From assembly GCA_013396655.1 (NCBI GenBank), contig WBMV01002768.1, positions 499,076 through 563,075 of the forward strand: 64,000 nt of DNA. The letters are read 5' to 3'. The first letter of the stretch is position 1. Each line of letters begins with the position of its first letter. This stretch comes from Campylorhamphus procurvoides. Taxonomy: Eukaryota > Chordata > Aves > Passeriformes > Dendrocolaptidae. A program made the position numbers and the translations under genes. Positions 34,220-47,601 of this stretch are shown here, piece after piece. The notes beneath the pieces were generated by a model. It was given only the letters and a program-made list of their open reading frames with translations. It was not told the origin of the DNA and ran no database searches.

Positions 34220-37200
34220 CTGGGCTGTGCTGCAGTGTGTAATTAGTCTGACTTAAGCAGGAGTGTTGATTTATAGCAGGTTATTGGCTCTGTGCTGCTG
34301 TTGGTGTGCTCAGCAGGACTTGGAGGATGTTGTCCTCCAGCATCAGCATCCCAGGAGACCTGTTCAAAGTTAGGCACAAGCCCATTTTCCCTGTCAACTC
34401 GGTGTATATCATCAAAACATGCATCCTTCAAGTGAGATATTGCAGACAGAAGGAAAGACACTTGTTGCAGATGTGTCCCTGTGAATACAACCAGCAACAG
34501 GTTTGGGGCTTTGGTGGCAGCTCCAACCCCATTTCCACCCCCAATGGTTGTGGCTTGGGTGGGGATGGAGCATCCCAGTGCCAGGGGGGACCCTGCCCCA
34601 GGCCAGGAGGGAATGGTTTATTTTGGGGGTGTGTTTTTGGTTATTTGTTTGTTTTCAGCAGCATAACTGTGTGCCCTCATTAGGGCTGGAGTGTGTGGTT
34701 TGTGCCAGGGGATTCGGTAACATCACAGTAAAAACAAAGTCACTGTGAAGGGTTTTGAAGCTGCACCCAAGGAGAGCATCTCTCATCTCCAGGCTCTTCC
34801 TTTAATTAGCAAGCGGGAATTGGGACAAGTTGTACCAACTGCACCAGTGGGGGCACGTGGGGAAGGGAACTGCTGGGAAATGGGTGGTGTATTAATGTGG
34901 CAGAATCCATCAGGGAGAGGGGAATGAGAGAGGAGAGCAGGGCGAGCATCTCCTGCATCCCCAAGGACCTGGAACACCCTCGCCCTGGCACAGGCAGTGT
35001 CAGGCACTGCACTGATCAAACCTGGTCAGGAGAACAAGGCCCAGCAGTGGGGGAACCTTGCCTAAATCATGCTTGGCTTAATCAAGTTAACTGGTTTATG
35101 GGATTGTGATTAGAGCTTTCAATACATTAATGGCAGGAGTGTCTCTGCTGTGGTTTGTGCTTCTGGTTTCCTTTTCCTTCTCCCTGTAGAACTACCCTGC
35201 TTTCCCGGCCCTGATAATGGATATTTTATTTATTTATTCTTTTTTAAGGTGTTGCAGTGGAAAAGATTTGGGTTTGAATATTTTTAATAGAAAAAAAAGT
35301 CCTTTTAAAAAAAGAGGAAAGAAAAGCCTCATGAGTTCCTGGGTTTGGAAGCAGCAGCTTGGGTTATTGTTGCTGCTTTGGTTTTTTCCCCTGCCTTGCT
35401 GTAGGACTGAAGAACCTGATTCTGCTCTGAAATTGGGTTGTCTGCCCTTGTTTTGGGGAGGAATGGAGAGGTTTGCTTCCTCTGCCCTTGGCTTGGTTCA
35501 GCATGCTGTTTGCAGCGAGGGATGTGTTGGGCTCATGTGCCAGGGGTCACATCTCCCCTGCAGGATGTCCCACCCTCTGGTCCTGGCAGAGGGTTTTGGC
35601 TGGGTCCTCGTGGGTGAGGGAGAGCTCTGCTGGGATCTCCTGGGCAGGGGAGTCTCTGCTCAATATTCTGTGAGCAATGAGTTCATCTTTTTCCATGTAA
35701 AGCAGCCTCTGCCTGCAGACCTGGCTGCTCCAAGATATCCTTGAGTTCAAAGTCACTCAGATTGGGCACTCGCAGGGACAGTGGGAGAATCAAAATCGAC
35801 AAGTGCAAGTATTATGCAGTCAGGATATTTTATTATTTTTTAAAGGATAGGAATTTTTCTGATGCTGGAGATGGCAAAGGCTGGGCACAATTCTCCCTCA
35901 GGACGGGTTAATCTGTTTTCCCTTGCAGCTTGCGCCAAATCCTTTGGTTTGGTTGAAAACCAGACCTAGGACTGGCCATGGCAGCCTCTGATCATGTGGA
36001 AGAATTATGAATTTTGATGGTCTCTTGCCTTCTGGAAGTTGAGATCCACCAAATTCGGGAGCCACCAGACTTCATATCAACAGCAGGGAGAGGGAAAATT
36101 CCTGAATTTTTGTGGTCACTGTAAAACCAGTGTTGCATCCCTTGGATTTGTGTGCTCAGTGGCACAGTGTTCAGGTCACTGATTCCTAAGATAAAAGACT
36201 CCTGACTCGAACACAACAGCTCTGCTGCAAACTGCTTTAGTTCATTACGCTTGGGTAATTAAGAGTTGCTGTTTCAAACCTCCTGGAGCTCTGGCTGTCA
36301 GGCAGGGAGCAGGAGCAGGTTGGGAGCCTGTTTGCTCACCAGAGGGACAGACCCGAGCCAAACACTGTCTGTGGCCAGGCAGGAGCACTGGAGGCACTGC
36401 TTGGTCCCAGTGACACCAGTGTGAGTTGAAACTGGTCCTGGAGCTGCAGGAAGGGAACATCTGCCTGGGCTCTGCTGCAGAGAGCCTGGAGCAGGGCAGG
36501 GGTGACTGGCAGGGCAGGATTTGGGCTGAGAAAGGGAAGCAGAGGTCAGAGATATGAGAAGACACACACAGCACCCCTGATGTGCTGCTTGCAAAGCATG
36601 AGGCCTTTTCTTGCTGTTCCATTTGCTGCACCTTTCACCAGGAGTGAATAGGTAACAAAGGAATGGAAATATCCTAAGGAAGACACATAAATCAGTGACA
36701 GCATCTGAAATAAACCTGACTCTGTCCACTGACGCCTCTTCTGGGTGAAATGTGGCAAAGTACAGCCCAGCAGCCAAGAAGGGCCAAGCTGGGCATCACC
36801 ACCCAGGCAGAGGAGGGAGGCTCTCAGCAGTTGTTACAGGAAACCTCTCCAAGCCATTGAAGTGGGAGGGAAAGCAGTGACATTTGTATGTAAAAATATG
36901 TGAATAGTGTAATCAAGTGGAGCATGAGCTGATGTCAGCAGGCTGGAAGCACTGCTGTGTCCCTGAATGCAGGCACTTGGCTTGGCCATGGCAGAGGAGG
37001 AGAATGCAGGTCGTGTCCCTGCTGCTTGTCAGTCCCTTCCCTCTCCCTGCTCCCTCAGCCTGGGCTCTCATCCCTGGGGGCAGGGGAACCTTCCCTGCCT
37101 CAGCCTGGGGCTGACCCAGCCACAGAAACACAGGACATGGAGAAACCTGGATTATCCCATCTGCCTCCTGCTCTGTGTAGGCTTGAGCAAACCTGTGAGA

Positions 37201-40200
37201 GTTGGAGGAGGCTCCAAAACAGCAAAAATACATAAGGTGGAAGAAGAGTGGCAGTTTGGGAGCTGTAAAACAAAAGTCACATTCCTCCTTCTCGTGGTCT
37301 CCTTTCCCTTCTGCTCCTTTCTCCCTTTTTCTTTTTTTTTTGCCTTTGGTAAGAGCTGTTTTCTCCAGTAACCCCTAATAAAGGAGGCAGAAACTGAGTG
37401 TGTTACTTGAGGGGTTCATGGGAAAAATTAGCAACTTCTTGGTGAGGGGGCTGAATTGCCAAAATTACTGATTTTTGGAAGAAGGCCATTCTTTTGACAA
37501 AAAACTATTTGAGAAATTCTCCCCAGCTTTCGCTTTAATGTGTTTTGGCCACCATTCTGTGTAATCACAGTTCATTATTTTTGAAGCACGGATGCTGCCT
37601 CATCCGAAATCCTCCTCGTGAGGAGCGATGCTGCCTCAGGCAGACAGCAGAGCACAGACCTGCTCTCCCCTTCTGACCCTGCTGGCAGGAAGGGGACCTG
37701 CTGGGGTCCCCTCTACCCCAGACATCTCTTCCCATCCCTCCATAAAGCACAGCATGCTTTGCCTGCTGGAGGTTGGGCTCTGCAGGGTCACAGGAATGTT
37801 ATCAGCCTCCTTGGTCACCCCTGCATTGTGGAATAGCAAAGGGCTGGGCAGAGCAGTTCTGCTCCTGCCATCACATCCCTCTGGCTCAGAAACTCCTCCA
37901 GCTTCTCTTGTGCTCCTGGCTGTGCCCAGTCCCAACTGGGAGTTTGGATTTGCTGACCTCCACCTCTGCAGCAGGGCCAGGGCAGACTGAAGATACCCCT
38001 TTCCTTTGACTCTGAGTGATGGGTGGATTATGCAGCTTAAAGCTCCTTCTGTTTCTTCTCCTTTTGCAAATGTTTTGAAGTCCCAGTGACAGCAGCACCA
38101 TTCCAGTCCCGTTCTGTTTAGTTGTTTACTCTGCCTCTGCTGCCTCCACTCCTCCCTGAACACCTGCCTTTTATCTAATTTTATTTTCACACCTCCTCTT
38201 GCTGCTGCTGTCCTTGCCAGTTATCTCCCTGCTCCTGCAGTGGGTGTATCCTTCCTTTGTTGGAGTGATTGCCTTGAAGATTCCCATCCCAACTTCCATG
38301 TGCCTGGTCCCAGAGCTGACTTTGCTGCAGTTTCTCTCTGTGCTGGGGGAAGACAACTCAGGTCCCCACTGAGACAGTTCTGAGGCACAAGCTCAGGTCT
38401 GAATTTGTGCTGAAGTCCTGTTGATCTGCATATAAACAAGCCCCTTCATCACTTGGGTTGTCTGTGTGGTGTTGCCTCACCAGGATGGGGGACAGAGTGG
38501 TATGTTCCTCCTCTGGGACTTCTCTGGTGGTTGCTGGTGATTCTCCTAGACATGGGCATCTCTTCATGTCAGTGACCCTCTCACAGTCACTTCAGTGTGG
38601 TTTCATCCTTAATTCACCTGTCTAATTTTAGCCAGGCCTCTCTGTGTTTATTCTTCTTGCTGCAGAGAGAGCACAGCAGCTGGAGGAGAATCATCATCTG
38701 CTCTGGCTGGGCCATCACCAGAAGTGCTAATGAAGGCTCAGCTGAAGGGCCAGGCAATCACACTTGTCTCTCCCTGACAACAGAGCCAGGTTCTCCTGGG
38801 CCCAGTGGCCTTGCAGGCTGCGTTTGGCGCCTGTGATTTTTATGAGTCATAATGGCCAAAAAGAGAAGCCCCAGCCCGAATGTGCAGCTGCCAGCTGAGC
38901 CTGCAGGACTGGGGGAGGAGAGACAAGGGCTGTGCTCTGAGCTGAGGAATTGGGGCTTGTGGCACCAGAGCAACTGATGTGCCAGCAGGGAGGGGATGTT
39001 TGTTCTGCTCTGCTGGGCTTGGGGGGCAAAGTTTGGGTAGCAGAGGGAGCTGCAGGAATGGCTCCTGTGAGAAGCTTCTAGAAGTTTCCCATGGGGACAA
39101 TGCCAGACCTGCTGCTGCCCAAGGCCAAGCCATCAGCCATGGGGGTGCCACCTCTGCCTTCAACAAGGGGGAAAAGTTACTGCACAGGAGGGAAGAAAGG
39201 TGGGCTGGGGGAAAGCGGGTTTAAGGTTCGGTTTTATTTCTCATTATTTTACTTTGATTTGATTGGTAATAAAGGAATTTCCTGGAGTGGAGTCTGTTTT
39301 GCCTCTGACAGTGGTTGGTGAGGGATCTCCCTGTTCTTATCTTGGCCCCCAATCCTTTCATTCTGGGGGGCTCAGAAACCCCCAGCTCGAGGTCAGTACC
39401 AACCAGGCTGCTCCTCCCAGGCTGAGGCACCCACTCCTTTCACTGTAGTGTCCAGAGTCACACTGGGATGGAGGAATTCCTGTAAGACTCTGCCTGGACT
39501 GCACAGAGGATTTTTCCTGCTCATCTGGGCCAAGGCTGGAAGAACTGGGAGGGAAGTGTTGGCTCTGCCCTTTGTAAAGCACAGGATCTTATAACCATTG
39601 ACCTCCAGGGGTAGGACAGAAGGAAAGACTCCAAGACATCCACGTGTCCTCATTTAAAATCAATAACTGGATCCCCCAGCTATTCTTCTAGGTGCCATTC
39701 TTGCTCTGCACAGAATATTGTGCATTTGCAGCAGAAAATGTGATCTGCCCATTGCTCAGAGGTGCCATTCTGGGCATTGCAAGGATTTGGAATGTGCTGG
39801 GGAAGGTGACACTTGCAGGGATGGAGGGACACTCTGGATGAGCATCCAGGACTGTTGGATGGCACAGTCAGAGCAATTCCTGTCCTTGCCTGGGCTCTCC
39901 CAGGTCTGAGGCAGGGTGAGCAGTGCTGCACATTCCCGGTCTCTGGGAGTGTGGCTGCAGCCCCACACTGATTTATTCAATAAACAGTGAAGTCTGAGAG
40001 GTGATTACGAAGGACCTTCATCAAAGAGCCAGAGGTTATCCTGCCTGGGAGGAGGGAAGGATGGTGCCTGCCCAGCAGGGCTCTGCAGCTGGGAATGTGC
40101 CCCCCAGCTCCACGGTGCCCTTTGGAGCTGAGGAAGCTGGGAAAGGGGAAAATTGCCATCTTTTTGTGCTGGGATGAAAAGACAACAAAGTATGAATGGC

Positions 40201-43200
40201 CATAATTTAGTGGGCTCCTGGGTAAATTTGTATTTCATTCCGATTATTGAGTGCATTCCCTAATTGCAGCAATAAAAAGGAATAGTCCATCTTCTAAATG
40301 CAAGCAGTAGCACTGATTGTTATTTAATTAGTTGATGCCAGTGGTCGAGGGGTGAGCTTGGAATTACAATTGCAGCTTGTATTATTTCACTGAGATTGCT
40401 GAATTAATTAGGAGAACAGTGGGATTCTTCATTGTTGACATCCTTAAGAACTTGTGACAATAACTTTAAAACTGAAGAAATAACAAAAGGCCATGATGGT
40501 TTTCTCCTGACACACAGGAGAGAGACACGAGGGGACTGTAGTCCCCCTGTGCCCTCTTTCTTCCTCCACTGCCCTTCCCTGTTCTAAAAGACTTTCTTTG
40601 AGGAAAAACCAAGGTAATTTAAAGTCAAACTTGAGCTGCTGATGTGGGTTAATTCCTAAGTACCATGGGAAAATGGCCCATGGTGTTCATTGCCACACGG
40701 TATAATTGAAACCCAGAGTAGATATTTATATTGCTTATCAGACCTTTTATGGACTTGTAAGTGTAAAAGCATAAATGAAATAGGAAGTTATTAGTTCTTC
40801 TGCTTCAGGACATGACCTAACTTCTGCTTAGTGAGAGCTGAGCAGAGGCTTCACCTCAGGAGAAGCTGTTCCTCTCCTCTGCATTTCCTTCTCAAGAGCT
40901 TGGTGCTGGCTGAGCCAGAGCGAGGAGAGCCTGGGACATCCCCAGGGAGGCAGGAGCCAAGCTGGCCAAGGTTCTGCTGCCCTCAGGGCTCTGCTGGCCC
41001 TCCAGCCCAGGAGGGGCTGCCTTTGCAGGCATCTCACTGGGGTGGTTTGTCCAGCTGAGGGAAAGGCAGGAAAATCTCCTGCTCCATTCTCTTTGCTGTG
41101 CTGGTTAAGGGTGGTTTGTATCCAGTGGGAATACTGGTCAAGGAAATAAGGTCCCGCCCTCTCCTGCCACCATCCAGCACACTGCTTGGGACTGCAGGGT
41201 GAGGGGAAAGTGCATTTCCCTCAGGGCTGCCAGTGAGCCCCAAAACTGCTGCTGAGGTGAACAGAGCTGAGGCAATTTGCAAGTGCACCCATGAAAGGGG
41301 TGGGCAAGAGGCATTGAGGTTTTGCTCTGAAAATATTGGGTTTAGTGTTTTTTTCTTTCAATTTTATTGTAAATGTGTTTCATATAATGGCCTCTGTTTT
41401 GATGTGGCTTTTACTGGAGCTGACTGAGTATTTGTGGGGTTATTACAGCCTGGTAGTAGAAGGAAACACAAAACAGCTTCTCCCAAAATGCAGGGGGGGA
41501 GGCATTATTATGTTAAAATAATCATCTTTCCTGTCCAAACTTGGCTTTCTCTTTCCTAGGTGCTCTGCAGAGAGTTGTTCCTTTCTTGTCTGTGTCTTTG
41601 TATTGTCAGGATTAATTTTTCAGAGGGAGAAATCTCCATAAGCAAAGTGTTGCCCACTCCTTTCTTTTTAGGAGCATGAGTTTGGATTTTTCTCCTCTCT
41701 TCTGTGCTAAAATACTGTGGCTTGAATCTACTACACTGCTCATTTTCTTCCCTTCCAGGACCTGTTACCAACTTCTCTGGTTTTTTCTCTCCTTTTATAT
41801 GAGTTTTGTGTGTTGATGGGAAGTGCTTTCCTCCTGGCCTTGTAGGAATGTGCAGGGCCATCTTAGGTGAAGAGGAGCTTGTGAAAGGCTGCTGGTCCTG
41901 TGTCAATTGGTGTCCCTTTCTGCTCCCTTGGGACTGTCACAGACAGCACGAGGAGCTGGGAACCCACTGGGAATGCCCTGGGAATGCACTGGGAACTCCT
42001 CTGCCCGCTCTGTAGGCACTAAAGTGGGTGATGCTGAACAGAGTGAGGTGGAAAATGGTACGATATGGTAAATATTCACATATTCAGGGTTCTCCCCCGT
42101 GGATATTTGTCTTTTTTGACCTAACAAAAGACTGAAGTCCAGGCTAGAACAGTTTGCAGCATCTGCTCTTTGTTGTCTGGCTTTCCCCTTCTCCTGTCCT
42201 TCACTTCTCAACCCATTTTCTTCCCTTGCCTTCTGCTTGTACCTGACAAGCAAATGTCTCCTCTCCCTCTCCACAAGAGCCTTTTCCTTCTCCATTCCCT
42301 GATTTTTCTCTTCTCCAGAACGTCTCTAATCTCTCTCCCTGCACTGATAACTGAAATGAGTTCTGTTCCCCAGCCAGCAGCAGCTCAGCCTGGCCAGGGC
42401 TGAAGGGCAGCTTTGCTCAGGCTCTGATTGATGGGGGATCTTTGGGACACTGTGGTGATATATTTCCCTCTTTCCCCTCCCTTCCCGTGGGACTTTGCCA
42501 CCTGCAGAGGAAAGGGCAGCCAGGCTTCATTCCCAGAGTGCAGAGGGCAGGGAGAAGGAGACATTAACCTGCTAAGGGCATGGGTGAGATCAGCCTTGCT
42601 GGGCTTTGGTGGGCATGAGTCCATCAGCCAGGAGCTGTGGAGAGAAAGAAACCCCAGGGGAGAGCGAGGTGAACTGGAGGGGTGAAGAAAAGAGAGCAGC
42701 AAGGAGGAGAAAAAATAAAGAATGGCACCCTGGAGATCTGGAAAAGAGCCAGAAAGAACAGGGGACAAAATACCAGGGAGCTGACAGTTAATTTACAGTC
42801 TCCAGGGAAAGAAAGGGGAAAAAAAAAGGGAAAAAAAGGTCTTTGTTGTGAAGAAGCAAATGATACAGAAGAGAGTGATGGTGATGTGGAAGTGTGTGGC
42901 ATCTGCCTGACTCCTGGGGTTTCTCCTCTTCCACCTGCAATAGTCCTGAGTGTCCCAGTCAATGCAAATTGCATCTTCCTGAGGATCTGAGGGAAACCCT
43001 TGGCCAGGAGCTTTTCCCTGCCACCACAGGGAGGTTCTGGGTTACACAGAGGTGAGGAAGGAGTAGCAGAGCTGGAGCTGCCCCCTGAGCAAAGGCTGTT
43101 CCCAGTTAGAGTGGGAAACTGGGACTTGTGCTGTCTGATTTTTTAAAGGGGATCATATTTGTGCCCCCTGAGACCCAGCTGTGTCCATGGGGACGTGTGG

Positions 43201-46200
43201 GTTCTTGTTTCTGTGTCTGCTTCTGCCCCTGAGAGGGCAGCACTTTGTCCTCTGCTCTGGTTCGAGCTTTGCCTGGTGCCATTTGCTCCCAGTACAGCTG
43301 GGTTTGCTGAGCCTTTTCCCAAACACACTCCAGTGTTCCTCAAGAGCTAAGGCTGACTTTTTGTGTGTGCATTGATGGAGGTTTGGAGGGATAAAATGGT
43401 TCGTGTGTCTCCAGAGGTGGAAACCCCTGTGTTCTTGCTGAAGGTGCCACATGTCCCCAGGAGCAGGAAGCTTCAAGACAAGCTGTGCTGAAGGGAAGGG
43501 CAGAGCAGCTCCAAGGAATGCTATTTCTTTGTCCTTTTTGCTGAGGGTTCCCCCAGCCCCGAGCTGGAGCTGGTGCAGGCTGTGAGGCAGATGGTGCTGT
43601 ACCTCACATCGTGCTGGTCCCTGCTGTTCCCACCAGCAAAGCCTGGCTGGCAATTCCCAGCGACTGCTCCAGCACTGCCTGCCTCTCCCAAGCTCCCTGG
43701 CAGCTGGGGCTGGGCTCTGTGCTGGGGGGCACCAGTTCCAGCCCCTGGGCCTGCACAGGATCCCTCCCTGTCCCCTCAGCCCCCCCTCCCAGCCCCCTGA
43801 GACCACCCAGGACCCTCCAAAGCCAGCATGTCCCCTTCACTGTCATTGCCATTTGCTGGATAATCTGCAGATTCGGGACTTCTGGCTTAGGTGCAGAGTC
43901 CTGGCCTGGAAGGATCCTCATTTAGTTAAGGGGTGCTCTAAGCTGGATGCAGTGATGGTACCAGAGAAAGCCTGGGCTGCAGTGGGGTCTCAGCTTGCTG
44001 AGTGCTGAGATTTGGGAGTTTGAGCAGCACACAGGACGTGTCCAGGTAGTTCATTTGCTGGCCCATCAGCCACCATCTCCTTTGACAGGAATATAGATGC
44101 AATGGTTCTTTTTCACTCTGTCTGAAATAGCTTTGTAATAACAGTAGGAGTTGGAGAGGCATTTTTATTGATTAAACAATTGAGGCTATTTGTCTTTACA
44201 AAACCAAAAATATTGAGGTGTCTTTTTCTTCCTACATATACATTATAAACATTTATTATGTGCAGCAGTCTCTGTAATCAAGCTGATGTTTATGATGGAC
44301 TGGTTTATAATGCTGGATTGAGATAGTATAATGGGAAGTGAAATGCAGAGGAAACCTGATATCAGTGTGCTGAATAGCACGGCCTGGGATTGAGGCAGCC
44401 TGTGGAGGGAGGGAGGCCAGGACTGGCTTCTTGCTAATGTGTGATAGGAGTGAAGGATGACTTTTGAATATCTGGTCCTGTGCTCTCTCCCAGCAATGCA
44501 CTGATGATTTCTAAGGCATTCCTTTGATCAAACTCCATTTCAGCTATTGGAAAATCTGTCTCTTGACCCTTCCTGTGCCTGCAGAGTGTCTGTGTTTCCC
44601 TGAGGCTGAGCAGGAGCCATTCCTCTGTGTGTGTGGCTGTGCAGATCAAGGGTGTCTGGGATGTCCCCAGCTTTACCTGCCTTGCCTTTGGCACACAGAT
44701 CCTTCTGGTTTGGGGGAGTTTTGGGGCTGTCTCTGGCCTCTCCTTGTTTGGCTTTATGAGTTTCTAGATGGTGATGCAGCAGTCCCAGAGCATTAATACA
44801 GATCTCATCTTTGTATTTGTGTGTTTGTATCAGCTCATGTGTAACTGAGCCCTTGGGAATTGCCTCTGACTGATTTTACTCTTAGAGATTTCCTTTTAAT
44901 CATTTCCCCTCTTTCTCCCCTTCTCCACGTGGGCACCTGAGGCTTTCTCTGCATTCAGGAATGTGTGTGATGGAGCTGGGATGCCTTTAGGCACCTGTGG
45001 ACTTTGTGAGGGCAGACACAGAGTGTGGTTTGTGTGACCTTTCCCAGCTGACAAGTGTGAGAGCTCTCCTTGCTGTGTGTCTGACTCAATCCCTGGCTTT
45101 GGGCTGGCAAAACTTTGGGCTTGTTTTGTGTTGGCAACAACCAGTGTCCTTCAGGGGCTGTGTTTTCTCTTGGTTTCACACTTGCAAGCTCCCACCCCTG
45201 CCTTTCCAGGTCTGGGAAGGCACCTGAGCCTTACCAAGAGGGAGTGATTTGTCCAGACAGAAGCGAAGCAGCTTGAATTTGGCAGAATTATTAAGTGATC
45301 ATTTCATTTTCAACACCTGATGCTGGGTTGTTTGCTCTGGTTCTTTAGGAAGCTGCGGCAGACGGGTTGGAGAGAACCCAGTTCAGCACGCAGTGCCTTT
45401 GTAGGTGTGTTTGTTGCTATGATATCTTAGGTGCACAATATGTCTGTGTATGCCACAGCCACCTTCATCCCGAGGGAGTGGAGGGCTTGGCTGCAAACAC
45501 TCTGGGTGCCACATATGTACACGTTGCTCTGTTCTCTCCATGTGATGTGTTGAAGGAATATTGGATTTAAGCCTAGACTGGGACCTTATGAGCCTGCAAT
45601 CACAGGTACCTGCCTTGGGAAGGCTCAACAAGCCAACCAGCTCAAAACTGCGCTTGAGGGGTTTTTGCCTTTGTTAATTTTTGGGAAGGCATTTCTACAT
45701 CCTCGCTGCTCTAATGGATGGGAATGCCTTTGGAATGGCAGCCTAAATCACTTCAGCACTTGCTTAGCAGCATTAGCTTTCGTTCCATTCTTATTCTTGG
45801 CCATCATTGATCATGTAGAGGAGTTGCCCACTGAATTGACCTTAGGCTGGATTGTGCAGCCACAGCTGATCACAGAGGATGGATGTGCAAGACTTCTTAG
45901 CTTGGCTCTTGCTTGAGGGTCCCACAGAGTTAAAAGGTGCCTTTGCTGCTGCAGCTTTGCAGGGGTGATTTGCATTTCCACAGAGCCCCCTGTTCAGAGG
46001 AACATGTCAGACTTTCCCAGGTTAAAATGATAATGAAGAAAAACGAGTACAGTGGGTAAGAAAACAACCAATTTTGTTGTGTCCTAGAAGGGAGGAAAGG
46101 AAATGGGGCCAGTAGAAGTACAGTGGAATGGTTGCTGCTTTGGATGGGAGGTGTGTGACCTCTCAGGGGGCCACGAACAGCCAGTTCTGCACTTTTGTCC

Positions 46201-47100
46201 CTCAGTTCTGAACTGAGCCTGCCCTTGCACTGTTGTCACATCTCTTGGATCCAGTGCATGGAGCTCAGGATAAACAGGATGGTTGAAATGGCATACATGT
46301 ATTTAGGGTTCACTGAGTCATCTTTATTCCACTCTGGTATTCTTTGATTCTAGTCTTGCCATGTCTGCCTTAATTGGGTGCTGCAACAGTTATGTATGTT
46401 AAAATAAATGAACTTTTTACTGCAAAAGAGGAAAAGAAGAGAGACAGATGATCCCCCAGCAACAGCTGTTTGGAGAAAGAATCCCACAGAAGCCTCTTCC
46501 TTCACTAATTAGAAATCTGCTTTCCTTTAGGAAGGATAACGTTTACGTTCTTGACTCCTGTTCTTGCTTCTAATTACTTTTTGGAGAAATGAATAAAGAC
46601 ACTTTCATATGTTTTACTTAGAGTTGTTGAGGCAGAGAATGCTGGATGGAAATGTCTTCTGGAGATGGGAGGGAAGACAAGAGAAGGAAATGAAGATGTC
46701 ATTGGCACTTTGAGCTTGAGCAAAGGGGGTTTGTGTTTAGTGCAGTGAGAGCTGCCTGAGCTCTGGGTGAGAGAGAAGCAGTGGGGAAGCTCAGAGGTGG
46801 ATTTGCTGTCTCTGAGGAGATCCTTTCCCTTAGAGGTTTCTCTGCCTAAGTGTGGAAGAAGAGCAGGAGTTTTGTGCAGGCAGGGCAGGAGCAGGGATGC
46901 TGTGCAGAGCAGCCTGGTCCAGTTGGAGGGGACACAGGACAGAGGTTTGAGGAAGGGCAAGCAAATGTCCAACGTGTTAAGCATGACATTGGCTTTGGGT
47001 TTACAGAGGGGTTACTGCAATGGACATAAACACTCAAAAGGCACATTTTTTTGCAGTATCTCAAGTGTGACAGGAGAAACTGAGATCCATTGTTTAAAAT
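34220..47100 (+). other. Presumed large intron, fourth segment
   Basis: I find no CR1 or coding exon in nearly 13 kb. Notable contents are an AT-rich element at 40190-40490, another at 44160-44340 (TTGATTAAACAATTGAGG and flanks), a purine-rich stretch at 42680-42840, and a small GGGAATG direct repeat at 41957-41996. Confidence 0.4.
40190..40490. other. AT-rich element rich in homeodomain cores, candidate enhancer-like DNA
   Basis: Within 300 bp there are CCATAATTTAG, CCCTAATTGCAGC, TATTTAATTAGTTGATG, GAATTACAATTGCAGC and CTGAATTAATTAGG. The 9-mer AATTGCAGC occurs twice (40262-40270 and 40368-40376), 106 bp apart. There is no repeat-family signature and no exon. The clustering resembles deeply conserved non-coding elements near neural genes. 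Conservation itself cannot be judged here. Confidence 0.4.
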
Positions 47101-47104
47101 TATG

Positions 47105-47450
47105 TAAGCTGTGAGTGAGTTTCCTTAGCAAGGAGACAAGTTGCTCTACAAAGCCAGCAGGACATGAGCCAGCTCCTGAGTCAAGACATCAGGCAAATTA
47201 TCAGGCAAATGATCCATATAAAAGGAGACTTTAAGGAGTGAGATGCTCCTTAAATGACCACCAGAGACCCTCAAGAAACCCACTAACTAATAGAAGAGAT
47301 TAGTGATTAATAAGAGAACTACGTAACTTGTAGCCAATGAACACTCATTCCTTTGGTTGCTAAAAATGTGTAAGTAATGAACAGTTTTGCTGGATGGGGC
47401 ACTTGTGTCAGGAGGGCTGATCCCCTGAAATTACACACTTAGAGTCTTAT
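47105..47450 (+). mobile_element. Possible solo-LTR remnant of an endogenous retrovirus
   Basis: The stretch differs in texture from its surroundings. It has a TATA-like CCATATAAAAGG at about 47215-47226, AGCCAATGAACACTCATTCC, TTGCTAAAAATGTGTAAG and GGGCTGATCCCCTGAAATTAC. This order resembles the U3-R part of avian ERV LTRs. I cannot define the TG...CA termini or a target-site duplication, and no gag, pol or env sequence is present. It could equally be unique intronic DNA. Confidence 0.33.
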
Positions 47451-47503
47451 TTTGGTGAGGAAATCAGGAGGTTTCCCTGCAAGGAGCCTGTGGCAGGGCT
47501 GGC

Positions 47504-47601
47504 GGGAAGGGAAGGGAAGGGAAGGGAAGGGAAGGGAAGGGAAGGGAAGGGAAGGGAAGGGAAGGGAAGGGAAGGGAAGGGAAGGGAAGGGAAGGGAAGG
47601 G
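47504..47601 (+). repeat. (GGGAA)n pentanucleotide microsatellite, about 19 perfect units
   Basis: The array is uninterrupted GGGAA for about 98 bp and ends at GGGCAGGCACAGG. It forms a purine-only tract on the plus strand, and every three to four units meet the G3N2G3N2G3N2G3 quadruplex pattern. A perfect array of this length in a pentanucleotide is probably length-polymorphic. Open frames across it (Gly-Arg-Glu-Gly-Lys type) are repeat translations only. Confidence 0.97.

Noticed and set aside
43153..43806. 217-residue minus-strand open frame
   Set aside because: No domain or splice context. Gly/Trp/Gln-rich composition follows the GC-rich local sequence.
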